A stretch of DNA of 64,000 nt. Origin: Hymenobacter negativus. Lineage in GTDB: Bacteria; Bacteroidota; Bacteroidia; Cytophagales; Hymenobacteraceae. The DNA lies in contig NZ_JAGETZ010000007.1 in NCBI RefSeq assembly GCF_017571495.1, forward strand, positions 186,001-250,000, written 5' to 3'. The translations under genes and the position numbers were made by a program. Positions 26,530-34,803 of the stretch are shown here, in pieces (position 1 is the stretch's first letter; every line of letters begins with the position of its first letter). The notes beneath the pieces are model-generated. The model did not search any database. It had not been told where the DNA came from and saw only the letters and a program-made list of their open reading frames with translations.

Positions 26530-26817
26530 TTACTCAGAATCGTGCAGCCATATCTTGGCACCTGGCAACACTACCACGCGTATACTCAGGTCGAGGAGCA
26601 GGCCGCGCAGCGGCGCGTGGGTTGCGTTGGGCTGCGTAATTTCCTCTACAGTAGCGCTACCGGGGTACTGTTCTCCATTGGGACCAGATACTATTACTGC
26701 CAGTGTGGTATGCAAAGCGTATGGTAGGAGGTGGGGTGTGGGGCCGGCCGGCAACACCAATAAACCCAGCCCTGGCAACGGCCAGGTAGCGGCAACCCGT
26801 AGCAGGAGAGTAGGCAT
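26530..26817 (-). CDS. Small hypothetical protein, 95 residues
   Basis: Reads MPTLLLRVAATWPLPG..., beginning 6 bp after the stop of the channel-like gene on the same strand, which suggests translational coupling. The N-terminal third is hydrophobic but helix-breaking (many prolines). The C-terminal half has alternating hydrophobic residues (ALHTTLAVIVSGPNGE, LLLDLSIRVVVLPGAKIWLHD), as in a small beta-rich protein. No family recognised. It could also be a chance reading frame, since opposite-strand frames overlap it. Confidence 0.5.
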   Translation of the reverse strand: MPTLLLRVAATWPLPGLGLLVLPAGPTPHLLPYALHTTLAVIVSGPNGEQYPGSATVEEITQPNATHAPLRGLLLDLSIRVVVLPGAKIWLHDSE

Positions 26818-26823
26818 GAGAAA

Positions 26824-27402
26824 TTAGTGGTTAGGGGCCGTAGCAACTGTATCCGGGCTCGCGGATGCTTCAGGTTTTCGGTGGCGCGGTGCGGGACGCA
26901 GGAAGTTGGCCGCATTTGAAATCACGAAGACTGTTGACACGAAGCCAGCAATTTTCTCCAGTAGCAACAGTACTTGTGTACTGCCCGCTGCTGCCGTTGC
27001 ATTGCCACCCGAATTGCTGATGAGCGTGCCCACGCTGTGGTAAAAAAGCTGCCCGAAAATGTCCAGCTCGGTTCCGGGCCGCAAGCCTGCAAAGGCGTGG
27101 TCGTTCACCCGATACAGGCAATAAAAATCGAGGGCAAACGACAGGGCAATCATGCCCAGATTGAGGGATACCAGCAGCACAAACTGTTGGAATGCCTGCC
27201 GTAGCGCCGCCAGCGCCCGGAAATTGTGCAGCAGAAAATAGCCGGTTTTGGCCGCCGCACCCAGTAGTAAAACTCCCGTAATGACATCCGGCGGCAAGCC
27301 CTCGTACTTGTCAATAAGGTACAGGCCCAGGCCCAGCAGGAGCAGCAGCCCATGCTGCCAGAGCAACTGATGAAATTGGTTCTGGGGTTTCAGGCGGTTC
27401 AT
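26824..27402 (-). CDS. Small membrane protein resembling a two-helix ion channel with an atypical pore loop
   Basis: 192 residues from the ATG at 27402 (an in-frame TTG lies five codons upstream). Four hydrophobic helices at about 17-33, 42-62, 75-100 and 140-165. Between the third and fourth is FGQLFYHSVGTLISNSGG, followed after a short loop by LLLLEKIAGFVSTVFVIS. The arrangement resembles pore helix, filter and inner helix of Ion_trans_2 channels, but the TVGYG filter is replaced by ISNSGG. So either a divergent channel or an unrelated four-helix protein. The C-terminal 30 residues are polar. A small gene follows 6 bp downstream. Confidence 0.7.
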   Translation of the reverse strand: MNRLKPQNQFHQLLWQHGLLLLLGLGLYLIDKYEGLPPDVITGVLLLGAAAKTGYFLLHNFRALAALRQAFQQFVLLVSLNLGMIALSFALDFYCLYRVNDHAFAGLRPGTELDIFGQLFYHSVGTLISNSGGNATAAAGSTQVLLLLEKIAGFVSTVFVISNAANFLRPAPRHRKPEASASPDTVATAPNH

Positions 27403-27454
27403 ATGGTCCAATAACAACGAGCTGGGTGTGCGCGAGGTGAATGGATGTACGGAA

Positions 27455-27485
27455 GGACGTCATGCCTCCGCTCGGCATGATGTCC
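27455..27485. repeat. Short GTCATGC-family hairpin
   Basis: Arms GGACGTCATGCC (27455-27466) and GGCATGATGTCC (27474-27485), one mismatch. It is a miniature of the element at 6213-6250 and stands downstream of the GH1 gene, where it may help end transcription. Confidence 0.65.
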
Positions 27486-27498
27486 GTTTAGCTTGTAG

Positions 27499-28833
27499 CT
27501 ACACCTCTACTTTCAACGTGGCGGGTGCCTTCGTTACTTCAAATAGCTCACCATGGGGAACAATGGTTATTTGGCCGTACTCCCGGAGGAGCATTTTATA
27601 GGCATCGGCTACGGGGCGGGGCTTGCGGTCGAGGTCGAAGAGGCCGCAGGGGTTCACGGTGCCCACCTTGCGCTCCAAGCCCTTGTCCCAGTCAATCTGG
27701 TCGATAAGGGAGTACCAGGTGAAACCCAGCACGGGTACACCCTCCTTACGCATCCGCAGGATGTTAACCCACTGCTTCCATAGCCAGGTGGGGGCGTCTT
27801 TGGCTTCGAGCACGTTGGTCTCGGTGTGCATCACCGGCTTCTTGTAGCGCTGATAGTAGTCGTGGGTGATGTTGTACCAGCCCAGAACGTCCATGCTGGT
27901 ACAGATTTCACCGTTCGGTAGCATAATTTTCTCGTTGCGGCCGTAGTAGTCGTTGCCCATTATCTGGTACCCGGGCGGCTCGCCAGCCATAAACCAATCG
28001 TATTCGCGGCGTGTTAGTCCGTTGTCATATAAGTAGTTGAGGACGTCGCCTTCGGGGTGATGCCCGTAGAGCAAATCGAGGGAGGCAAAGCGCAGCTTGT
28101 TCTGCATCTGTACTTCAAATGTATGCTCGGCCCGCAGCTCGTGGGTAAACTCAGCCGATTCGCTCTGCACAATCACGCAGTCGGGCCGGTGCTTGGCAAT
28201 GCGTTGCGTGCCCATGATGCTGGCAGCCACCAAGTGCTTCAGCGCGGTCACAAAAGCCTTGTCTGACTTCAGCTGCTCATTCCAGATGCCGTCCTTAGCG
28301 CTCATCTTGGCCGTGACGTAAATCTCGTTCACTGGGGTGTAGAAGCGCACCCAAGGGTAGCGCTTAGCCACTTCCTCGCAATAAGCCGCGAAGTGCACGG
28401 GCAACTCCGAATTCTGAAAATTGCCCAGCCAGTCGGGCACCCCGAAGTGCATCAAATCCAAAATCGGGGTAATGCCCAGGCGCTGCATCTCGGCCATAGC
28501 CAAGTCGGCAAATTCCCAATCGTATTTGGTGGGACTCAGCTGAATCTTGTAATAGGGTAGGCCGTAGCGGAGCACCTTCAGGCCCATTTCCTTCACCAAG
28601 GCCAGGTCTTCCTTATAACGGTTATAATGGTCGCATTCGGCCAGCAGGTCGCGGCGGGTTTTGCCTTGGTCGATGGTCGGGTAGCTGCACTCGATGCCGG
28701 TAGCAAACATGAAGTTGTTCGGCAAGCCCGTGGGCAGGCCATTGCCGTTGTGGCCGGTAGCGCCGCCAAATTCGTCGCCCTCGAAGTTGCCGTCGCCGAA
28801 ATGCTCTTTAATTTCTGTTAAGAAAGACTTCAT
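27499..28833 (-). CDS. Family 1 glycoside hydrolase-like protein (beta-glucosidase-type)
   Basis: 444 residues, near the usual GH1 length, with no signal peptide, so cytoplasmic. It has the (beta/alpha)8 pattern of clan GH-A: acid/base glutamate in RFYTPVNEIYV (about residues 163-173) and nucleophile glutamate in KPVMHTETNVLEA (about 336-348). GLFDLDRKPRPVADAYKMLL at the end is typical of GH1. Divergent from well-studied beta-glucosidases at the N terminus. It lies upstream of the PUL, beside the GMC oxidoreductase pair, and may hydrolyse imported or oxidised beta-glucosides. That role is inferred from position only. Confidence 0.85.
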   Translation of the reverse strand: MKSFLTEIKEHFGDGNFEGDEFGGATGHNGNGLPTGLPNNFMFATGIECSYPTIDQGKTRRDLLAECDHYNRYKEDLALVKEMGLKVLRYGLPYYKIQLSPTKYDWEFADLAMAEMQRLGITPILDLMHFGVPDWLGNFQNSELPVHFAAYCEEVAKRYPWVRFYTPVNEIYVTAKMSAKDGIWNEQLKSDKAFVTALKHLVAASIMGTQRIAKHRPDCVIVQSESAEFTHELRAEHTFEVQMQNKLRFASLDLLYGHHPEGDVLNYLYDNGLTRREYDWFMAGEPPGYQIMGNDYYGRNEKIMLPNGEICTSMDVLGWYNITHDYYQRYKKPVMHTETNVLEAKDAPTWLWKQWVNILRMRKEGVPVLGFTWYSLIDQIDWDKGLERKVGTVNPCGLFDLDRKPRPVADAYKMLLREYGQITIVPHGELFEVTKAPATLKVEV

Positions 28834-28836
28834 AAT

Positions 28837-28940
28837 ATTTTAGTTGTCAGTTGCTCGTTGTCAGGTTCTTGCTATTGTGCATGGCTGCCAGCATTTGCTG
28901 GAAGAACCAACACTGACAACGAGCAACTGACAACTAAAAT
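28837..28940. repeat. Long inverted repeat between GMC and GH1 genes
   Basis: Perfect 28-bp arms (28837-28864 and 28913-28940) built on TTGTCAGTTGCTCGTTGTCAG, with a 48-bp loop. The right arm touches the stop codon of the GMC oxidoreductase gene. The left arm ends three bases before the GH1 start codon. Confidence 0.85.
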
Positions 28941-30634
28941 CAGGCGTCCCGGCGCTGTTGCTGTTCCAGAAACTTATCGGCCGTGCGCAGGCTCAGAGCC
29001 ATGATGGTCAGGGCCGGGTTCACGCTCAGGGCGCTGGGGAAGGTGGAGTTGTCGGAGATGTAGAGGTTGGGCACGTCGAAGGCGCGCCCATTGGCGTCCA
29101 CCACGGCATCGTCGCCGCTCCGGCCCATGCGGGCCGTGCCGATGACGTGAGCGTAGCGCTGAAACGACCAAATGTCGGTGGCCCCGGCGGCTTCCCAAAT
29201 GGCGCGCATCGTCTTCTCAGCGTGGGCATTCATGCGCTGCTCGTTTTCCTGAGCGGTGAAGTGCAGGCGCGGTTTGGGCAGGCCGCGGACGTCTTTTTCC
29301 TCGGCTAGTTCCATGTAGTTGTCGGCGTGGGGCAGGCAGTCGCCGAGAATATTGATGCCGGCAATGTGGTTGTAATTCCGCATGTAGTCGCGTAGCTGCT
29401 GGCCCCAGTATTTGCGGCCCCGGGCCACCTGCCCGGCAAACGTGACGGGCATGATGCCAATGCTTTGCAGCAGGTAGCCGCCAATAAAATCAGCATCCTT
29501 CGGCCGGTGGGTATCCTGCGAAATCAGGCCGCCGGGAATGCCTTTGTTGGGCCGCACCTCATCGGCAAAGGTGCCGAAAACCTGCAGGCCGGGGTGGGCC
29601 ATCAGGTTCTTGCCTACCTGTCCGCTGGTCAGGGCCAACTCATTCAGTAGCAGCAGGCGTGGCGTTTCCACCGAACCCGCGCAGATAAACAAGTGGCGGC
29701 AGCGCTGCCGCTGCTCAATGCCGTTTTGGGTGTATACCACGCCGGTGATGTAGCCCCGCGCATCGCGCTCAATCTCGGTTACGAAGCTGTTGGGCCGTAT
29801 ATCAGCCCCGTGCTTCACGGCCAGCGGAATAAAGGTGACATCCATGCTGGCCTTGGCGCCATTGGAGCAGCCGGCCTGGCAGAAACCCCGGTTGGTGCAG
29901 GCCTCCCGCCAGCCAATACCTTCTTGGTAATAACGGGCCGATAATGCTGCATTCGCCGCCGGTGAGGTACGGATACCGACCTTCTCCGCTCCGCGCACCA
30001 TGAGCTGGGCGGCGCTATTGAGCGGCAGCGGTGCCAGCGGGTAGCCCTTACGACGCGTGGGGCCCCAGGGGTAAGGCGTTGGCCCCGAAATCCCCAGAAA
30101 CTGTTCCAACTCCTCGTAATAGGGTTCCAGCTCCTCGTAGCTCACGGGCCAGTCCTCGCCCTGCCCAAAATCGCGCCGCACGTGCAGGTCGTCGGGCAGC
30201 GGGCGGGGCGTGTAGGCGGTGTAGTGCAGCGTGGAGCCGCCCACGCCGGTACCCGAGTTGTTCTTGCCCATGGCCAGTGGGTCGGCGCCGGCGGCCAGCC
30301 GCTCGTCGTTCCAGAACAGGAAGTTTTGCGCGGTTTCGTCGGTCGCAAAGTCTTTCTCCGGGTTGTGCCAGGGGCCGGCCTCCAGCACTACTACTTTTAG
30401 GCCGGCCATTGCCAGGCGGGCCAGCAGCGGCGCCCCGCCCGCGCCCAGGCCAATGACAATGCAGTCTACTTCATCGGCTTCGGGGGCAATGGCTTGTGGC
30501 TGCTCCAGGGGCGTGTCGACCGGGGTGGCGGCCGGGGCTGGCTCATCGGTCAGCAAGGCACGCAGGAGCGGGTCCTGGATTTCGGGTTTGACCGGATTGA
30601 GGACACCTTCTTCGAGAACTTCTTCGTCGGGCAT
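28940..30634 (-). CDS. GMC family FAD-dependent oxidoreductase (large subunit)
   Basis: 564 residues from the ATG at 30634; the frame stays open upstream but only through repeat sequence. An N-terminal Pro/Glu-rich lead of about 55 residues precedes the FAD dinucleotide motif CIVIGLGAGGAPLLARLA and VVVLEAGPW. Later come NNSGTGVGGSTLHYTAYTPR and, at the C terminus, the catalytic pair in HVIGTARMG (His) and SVNPALTIMAL (Asn). The closest known type by partner is the gluconate/sorbitol/glucoside 3-dehydrogenase group, which needs a gluconate_2-dh3 small subunit; that subunit is the next gene upstream. No signal or Tat motif is seen. A CTNRGFCQAGCSNGAKA cysteine cluster is typical of this group. 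Confidence 0.9.
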   Translation of the reverse strand: MPDEEVLEEGVLNPVKPEIQDPLLRALLTDEPAPAATPVDTPLEQPQAIAPEADEVDCIVIGLGAGGAPLLARLAMAGLKVVVLEAGPWHNPEKDFATDETAQNFLFWNDERLAAGADPLAMGKNNSGTGVGGSTLHYTAYTPRPLPDDLHVRRDFGQGEDWPVSYEELEPYYEELEQFLGISGPTPYPWGPTRRKGYPLAPLPLNSAAQLMVRGAEKVGIRTSPAANAALSARYYQEGIGWREACTNRGFCQAGCSNGAKASMDVTFIPLAVKHGADIRPNSFVTEIERDARGYITGVVYTQNGIEQRQRCRHLFICAGSVETPRLLLLNELALTSGQVGKNLMAHPGLQVFGTFADEVRPNKGIPGGLISQDTHRPKDADFIGGYLLQSIGIMPVTFAGQVARGRKYWGQQLRDYMRNYNHIAGINILGDCLPHADNYMELAEEKDVRGLPKPRLHFTAQENEQRMNAHAEKTMRAIWEAAGATDIWSFQRYAHVIGTARMGRSGDDAVVDANGRAFDVPNLYISDNSTFPSALSVNPALTIMALSLRTADKFLEQQQRRDA

Positions 30635-30646
30635 TTTTAGCAGTAA

Positions 30647-30724
30647 GTGAATGAGTGACTGAGCGAATGGGTGACAGAGCAAGTGGGGAAAAGCATTCAC
30701 CCATTCGCTCAGCTACTCATTCAC
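30647..30724. repeat. Inverted repeat overlapping the stop codon of the small-subunit gene
   Basis: 28-bp arms (30647-30674 and 30697-30724) based on GTGAATGAGTGACTGAGCGA, one mismatch. The stop codon of the gluconate-2-dehydrogenase subunit 3 gene (plus-strand 30721-30723) lies in the right arm. Confidence 0.8.
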
Positions 30725-31320
30725 CCATTAGAAGGCTCCCGGTCGTCTTTTTCGTTAAGGCCGATTTTCGTCCAGGCGGGTAGGTCGGCCATGCCCACGT
30801 AGCCGATTTCTTCCTGGGCCAGGGGGTGCGAGTAGTAGGCCTCGGTGAGCTCGGCCAGCAGTTCTTCAAAAAAGCGGCCAGCGTTCAAGGTTTCCCAGGT
30901 GGAGCCGGGCGGGGTAGTGCTGGCCAAGGCTTGCAGCACGGCGTCTTGCCCGGTGGCATCGAGCGCTTGGAAATCGGTTTGAAACATGGCCTGGGCTATT
31001 TCCTGAATGCCGCCCAGGCCCAGACGGTAGGCTTCGCGGTCGGGCGGCAGGGCGTCGTAGCGCCAGCCGTCGGCGCGGCCTTCGGCAAGGCGCTGGTCCA
31101 CGGCAGGAGCCAGGGGAATAGGGGAGTCGGAGCGGTCGGGCTGCGGTAAAAGGCGGGCAGCTACGGCTTCCAGCAAAGCGAAGGATTCTGGGGCCAGGAA
31201 CTGCGGCGCATATGCTGGCGCATCAAGGCGGGCTTGCAAGGCATCGCGCGTGGCTTCGGATACGTGTGGTGTGGCCAGCAGGGCGCGCACGGTGCCGCTT
31301 GGGTACGTGGGGAGGGACAT
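30721..31320 (-). CDS. Gluconate 2-dehydrogenase subunit 3 family protein
   Basis: 199 residues from the ATG at 31320 (MSLPTYPSG); the open frame upstream to 31464 lacks conservation features. The gluconate_2-dh3 domain covers about residues 45-185, with FALLEAVAARLLPQPD, DQRLAEG, YRLGLGGIQEIAQAMF and FFEELLAELTEAYYSHPLAQEEIGYVG. It is the small partner of GMC dehydrogenases and is often exported by a Tat signal in other bacteria, but none is seen here. It is encoded directly before its GMC partner. The last two codons and the stop come from a palindromic repeat. Confidence 0.88.
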   Translation of the reverse strand: MSLPTYPSGTVRALLATPHVSEATRDALQARLDAPAYAPQFLAPESFALLEAVAARLLPQPDRSDSPIPLAPAVDQRLAEGRADGWRYDALPPDREAYRLGLGGIQEIAQAMFQTDFQALDATGQDAVLQALASTTPPGSTWETLNAGRFFEELLAELTEAYYSHPLAQEEIGYVGMADLPAWTKIGLNEKDDREPSNG

Positions 31321-31645
31321 AACAGGGGATTGGGCTGCTGGATACCGCATTCCAGACAGTTCAGCTAAATCCCATACGAGCAAAACCTCGTCAATGGTGG
31401 AAGTTTTAATGGTTATTTCTTCCACAAACCCCGTAAAAAAGCCGCCGCCGCGCAGGTGGCCCACTCTACCGGCTGCTGCCTTATTTAATCTAAAGCTGCA
31501 GAGTAGCCGCCTGGCAACAAAAGATTCGGAACATCTGGTACGCCGAAAGATAAAAGCCGCCTAGCGGTGACAGATTACCAACTGGGTCTGTCACCGCTAG
31601 GCGGCTTTTATCACCTTGAATGGTTACACTTCGGCAGAATAGCTT
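31321..31645. other. Intergenic region; only a terminator hairpin recognised
   Basis: 325 bp between the SDR gene and the small-subunit gene, both on the minus strand. Apart from the strong hairpin at 31549-31612 I see no gene, repeat copy or RNA. The part nearest 31320 should hold the promoter of the GMC pair. Confidence 0.5.
31549..31612 (-). terminator. Strong terminator after the SDR gene
   Basis: Perfect 26-bp arms (31549-31574 and 31587-31612) starting GATAAAAGCCGCCTAGCGG, with a 12-nt loop. The AAAAGCC/GGCTTTT ends give a U run in either direction, so it can act on both strands. Confidence 0.85.
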
Positions 31646-32581
31646 CTACTCGTCGCTGCTCAGCTTGCCACCCGTCACATGCACGAGGCTGCCGGTCATG
31701 AAGGAACCGTCTTGCGAGGCCAGTAGCACGTAGGCTGGGGCCAGTTCCTCGGGCTGGCCGGGGCGTTTTAAGGCGACTTCGTGGCCAAACTTGGCTACTT
31801 CCTCGCGGGGCATGGTGCCAGGGATGTTGGGCGTCCAGACCGGGCCGGGCACCACGCAGTTCACCCGAATGCCACGCTCACCCAGATACAGCGCCAACGA
31901 CTTGGTGAGGGCATGAATGCCGGCCTTTGATGCGGCATAATCTACTAATATCGGGATGCCCACAATACCCACAATGCTGCCGGTATTGATGATGCAGTCG
32001 TCCTGTTTGAGGTGGGGAATCACGGCCTGCGCCATCCAGATGTAGCCCAGAATGTTGGTGTCGAAGGTGCGGCGAATCTGCTCCTCCGGAATGTCCTCGA
32101 ACTTCTCCTGGCTCATCTGGAACGCGGCGTTGTTTACCAGAATGTTGAGGCCACCCAGTTCGGCCAGCGTGCGGCGCACCGCCTGCTTGCATTGCTCCGG
32201 GTCGCGCACGTCGAGCTGGAGCAGCAGGCACTTGCGCTTCTCTTTCTCTACCAGGCGGCGGGTTTCTTCGGCATCCTCCACGTTCTCGTTGAACACCACA
32301 GCCACGTGCGCACCCTCTTTGGCAAAGGCAATGGCCACGGCCCGGCCAATACCCGAATCGGCTCCGGTGATGATGGCGACTTTGTTGGTGAGCTTGCCGG
32401 CTGCTTTGTAGTTGGCCAGGTCCGAATCGGGTTGCAGCTTCATGTCTGCTTGCTTGGCCGGATAGGGCAGCTTTTGAGCGGCGGCCTTCATGTCTTTGGC
32501 CGTGGGACGGTGCTCTGGCTTGGCCGGCGCCGCTTTTTTGGGAGAATTGGCTGTGGCTGAAGTAGTCTGTTTGGTGGGCAT
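31646..32581 (-). CDS. SDR family oxidoreductase (YghA/general-stress type)
   Basis: 311 residues from the ATG at 32581. The first ~40 residues are Lys/Ala/Thr-rich. The core has the Rossmann motif VAIITGADSGIGRAVAIAFA, NNAAF (about 150), the catalytic Ser in INTGSIVGIVG, and the Y-x-x-x-K pair in VDYAASKAG. IRVNCVVPGPVWTPNIP and the C-terminal GQPEELAPAYVLLASQDGSFMTG are typical of the long-N-terminus SDR group that includes YghA and Bacillus general stress proteins. NAD(P)-dependent alcohol/aldehyde reductase by family; substrate unknown. A single transcription unit ended by the hairpin at 31549. Confidence 0.92.
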   Translation of the reverse strand: MPTKQTTSATANSPKKAAPAKPEHRPTAKDMKAAAQKLPYPAKQADMKLQPDSDLANYKAAGKLTNKVAIITGADSGIGRAVAIAFAKEGAHVAVVFNENVEDAEETRRLVEKEKRKCLLLQLDVRDPEQCKQAVRRTLAELGGLNILVNNAAFQMSQEKFEDIPEEQIRRTFDTNILGYIWMAQAVIPHLKQDDCIINTGSIVGIVGIPILVDYAASKAGIHALTKSLALYLGERGIRVNCVVPGPVWTPNIPGTMPREEVAKFGHEVALKRPGQPEELAPAYVLLASQDGSFMTGSLVHVTGGKLSSDE

Positions 32582-32688
32582 AGCAGTTGGCAAGGGTGTA
32601 AGGCTGCTTACGCGAAAAAGGGCGACATGGCTAATGAGAAGGCAACTTCGGGCGTTGCGGGCAGCTCAGGTCAGGCCGTGAAATCTGC

Positions 32689-33471
32689 TCAGTTTGAGGT
32701 GTCGGGGTACTGCGGTGGCCTTTCGCTTGGGCGGTGCCGCTCTCGGTAGCGCCGGTACAGTTCAGCAGTAGTCCACATGGCCAGTAGCGGACCCAGAAAA
32801 TACAGCCACAGCTCCGACCCGCTGCCAGCGGCCACCGCTGCGCCCAGTGAGCGGGCTGGGTTCAGACTCATACCCGAAAGCGGCGACTCTACCACCACAA
32901 AGAGCGCCAGCGTAAACCCAACAAGTGCCCCGGCCCACTGCTTGAAGCGCGCCGAGTGCAGCGACCAGAGCAACACGAGCATCAGGCCGGCCGAAATCAA
33001 CAGCTCGGCCCCCAAGGCCAGCGCCCAGCCGTGCGCTCCCTCAGTGGGGCGCGTGGTATTGTAGTGAATTTCCGGATGGGCAAACCACGGCTTCAGTAGC
33101 CAAAACATGCCGAAGCCTGCCAGCAGCGCGCCCGAAAACTGTGCCAGCACATACCAGAGCGCATCGGCCGTGCCAATGTGCCCCAACTGCCAGAATCCCA
33201 GCGTCACGGCTGGGTTAAAGTGCGCCCCCGAGCGCTTGCCCCAGGGCGAGTAGGCCATGGCCACTATTAGCAGTCCCACGGCCAGGCCCACCCCGATGCG
33301 CTGCACCCAGGCGCTCGGTCCCAGGGCTCGGGCCAGCGCCGAATCGGGATGGTGAAACACCACAGAAGCTACGCTCGAAACCGTGAGGAAAGCCATGATA
33401 CCAGCAGCTTCGACCATGTAGTGGCGCCAGTTGTGGCGCAGGGCCTGAAACAGTTGAGCGGCGAAAGCCAT
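32689..33471 (-). CDS. MIP/aquaporin family channel
   Basis: 260 residues from the ATG at 33471. Six membrane helices and two half-helices with both NPA motifs intact: HFNPAVTLGF (about residues 78-87) and SLNPARSLGA (about 205-214). The arginine after the second NPA is that of the selectivity filter. Length and motifs suit a bacterial aquaporin or glycerol facilitator; the LNPARS form with a preceding serine-leucine leans towards water channels. It lies between the SDR and PA14-OmpA genes on the same strand. Confidence 0.9.
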   Translation of the reverse strand: MAFAAQLFQALRHNWRHYMVEAAGIMAFLTVSSVASVVFHHPDSALARALGPSAWVQRIGVGLAVGLLIVAMAYSPWGKRSGAHFNPAVTLGFWQLGHIGTADALWYVLAQFSGALLAGFGMFWLLKPWFAHPEIHYNTTRPTEGAHGWALALGAELLISAGLMLVLLWSLHSARFKQWAGALVGFTLALFVVVESPLSGMSLNPARSLGAAVAAGSGSELWLYFLGPLLAMWTTAELYRRYRERHRPSERPPQYPDTSN

Positions 33472-33534
33472 GCGGGAAGCGGGCTGGGGTACCTGTCTGC
33501 AACGCAAAAACGGCCAACGGGTTAAGCGAAGTCC

Positions 33535-34743
33535 TCACAACCGGCGCAGCACCACGCGGCGGTTGCGGGGGCGCTGGGTGGGGTCGGCATTATCGGCCAC
33601 GGGCTGAGTGCCGCCGTAGCCTTTGGGCTGAAGCTGGGCCGTGCCCACGCCGTGGGCTGTGAGGTAGAGGCATACCACTTCGGCCCGCTGTTGCGAAAGC
33701 TGGCGGTTCAGCTCCGCATTGCCCACGTTATCGGTGTGGCCCTGCACCTCAAAGCGCAGCTCCGGCCGGGTGCGCAGGGTGGCGGCCAGCGCATTGAGCG
33801 CCGTGCGCACGGGTGGCAGCAGCCCGGCTTTACCCTGTTCAAAATATAGCTCGGGCAGCGTCACGGTGCCACCCACGGCCAGCTTCGACAGCGAGGCCGT
33901 ACTGCCGGAATCAGCCAGCAGCACGGTAGGAGCGGCAGCGGGCAGCGGGATTACCACTGCCGGGGAACCGCCTGGCAGGGTCGCTGGCTCCGGCAGCGGA
34001 GCCGGCCGGCGGACTGGCTTGGGTGCCACCGTTGCCGGCCGGCTTGTGGCGACGGCAGGCGGTACGAAAATGACGCGGGCCGGCGCTGGTGCCGGTTTAG
34101 GTGGCTGCACTGCCGGTTTGGAGGCCGATGCGCTAGGTGCCGGTCGTGGGTTGCGACTATACAAAAAGCCCGTAGGAATCGGCTCGGGCTTGGGCGTTTC
34201 GGCCGTCATACCCCAAAGGTTGCGCCACGACGAAACCGGCGGCTTTAATGGCTTGTCGGGCCGCTCCCAGGTAATACGCATGCTGGTATCGATGATGTCC
34301 TGATAATAATCGACACGCAGCTTGTAGGGCTCACCCGCTTTCAGCTCCACGCTGGTAGTGAAGGTGCGCACCGGCTGCGGCCGCCACTCATTCATAATCA
34401 GATTGTCATTCAGCCAGATGCGGACCCCATCGTCCACAGTCACGTGCAGTAGGTAGCGCCCGCTGGCTGGCGGCACCAGCCAGCCGGTCCAGCGCACCGA
34501 GAAGTACTCGGCCGGCATCCCTGGCACCGGCGGCGCATGGCCCCAGTCAAAAGCCAGCGTGGCATCGCGCCGCCGCGTTACAAGGCGGTCAAATTCTGGT
34601 CCGTTGTAGTATTCACCGAGAATGCCGTCGCCGGTTGGCAGCGCCTGAACCTGAGCTTCGGCCGGGCCGGAGGTTGCTGCCAGCAAGCCTGGTATGATGA
34701 GCCAGCACTTCCGGGTTAGGAATGAATAGACAGGGCGAAGCAT
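33535..34743 (-). CDS. PA14-domain protein with C-terminal OmpA peptidoglycan-binding domain
   Basis: 402 residues. Signal peptide to about residue 30 (GPAEAQ). PA14/GLEYA-like domain at about 38-165 (GEYYNGPEFDRLVTRR, FSVRWTGWLVPPASGRYLLHVTVDDGVRIWLND, and YKLRVDYYQDIIDTSMRITWE). A Pro/Ala-rich linker (about 185-285) leads to an OmpA domain (about 290-402) with FEVQGHTDNVGNAELNRQLSQQRAEVV and PRNRRVVLRRL. PA14 domains bind carbohydrates, and OmpA domains tether to peptidoglycan, so the protein may hold a glycan-binding module in the periplasm. That function is inferred. Confidence 0.88.
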   Translation of the reverse strand: MLRPVYSFLTRKCWLIIPGLLAATSGPAEAQVQALPTGDGILGEYYNGPEFDRLVTRRRDATLAFDWGHAPPVPGMPAEYFSVRWTGWLVPPASGRYLLHVTVDDGVRIWLNDNLIMNEWRPQPVRTFTTSVELKAGEPYKLRVDYYQDIIDTSMRITWERPDKPLKPPVSSWRNLWGMTAETPKPEPIPTGFLYSRNPRPAPSASASKPAVQPPKPAPAPARVIFVPPAVATSRPATVAPKPVRRPAPLPEPATLPGGSPAVVIPLPAAAPTVLLADSGSTASLSKLAVGGTVTLPELYFEQGKAGLLPPVRTALNALAATLRTRPELRFEVQGHTDNVGNAELNRQLSQQRAEVVCLYLTAHGVGTAQLQPKGYGGTQPVADNADPTQRPRNRRVVLRRL

Positions 34744-34803
34744 GCGAGTATAACGGTGAAGAAGGCTTCTCTAGTGCATGCCTTGAGACTACCGCCTCAC
34801 CAG

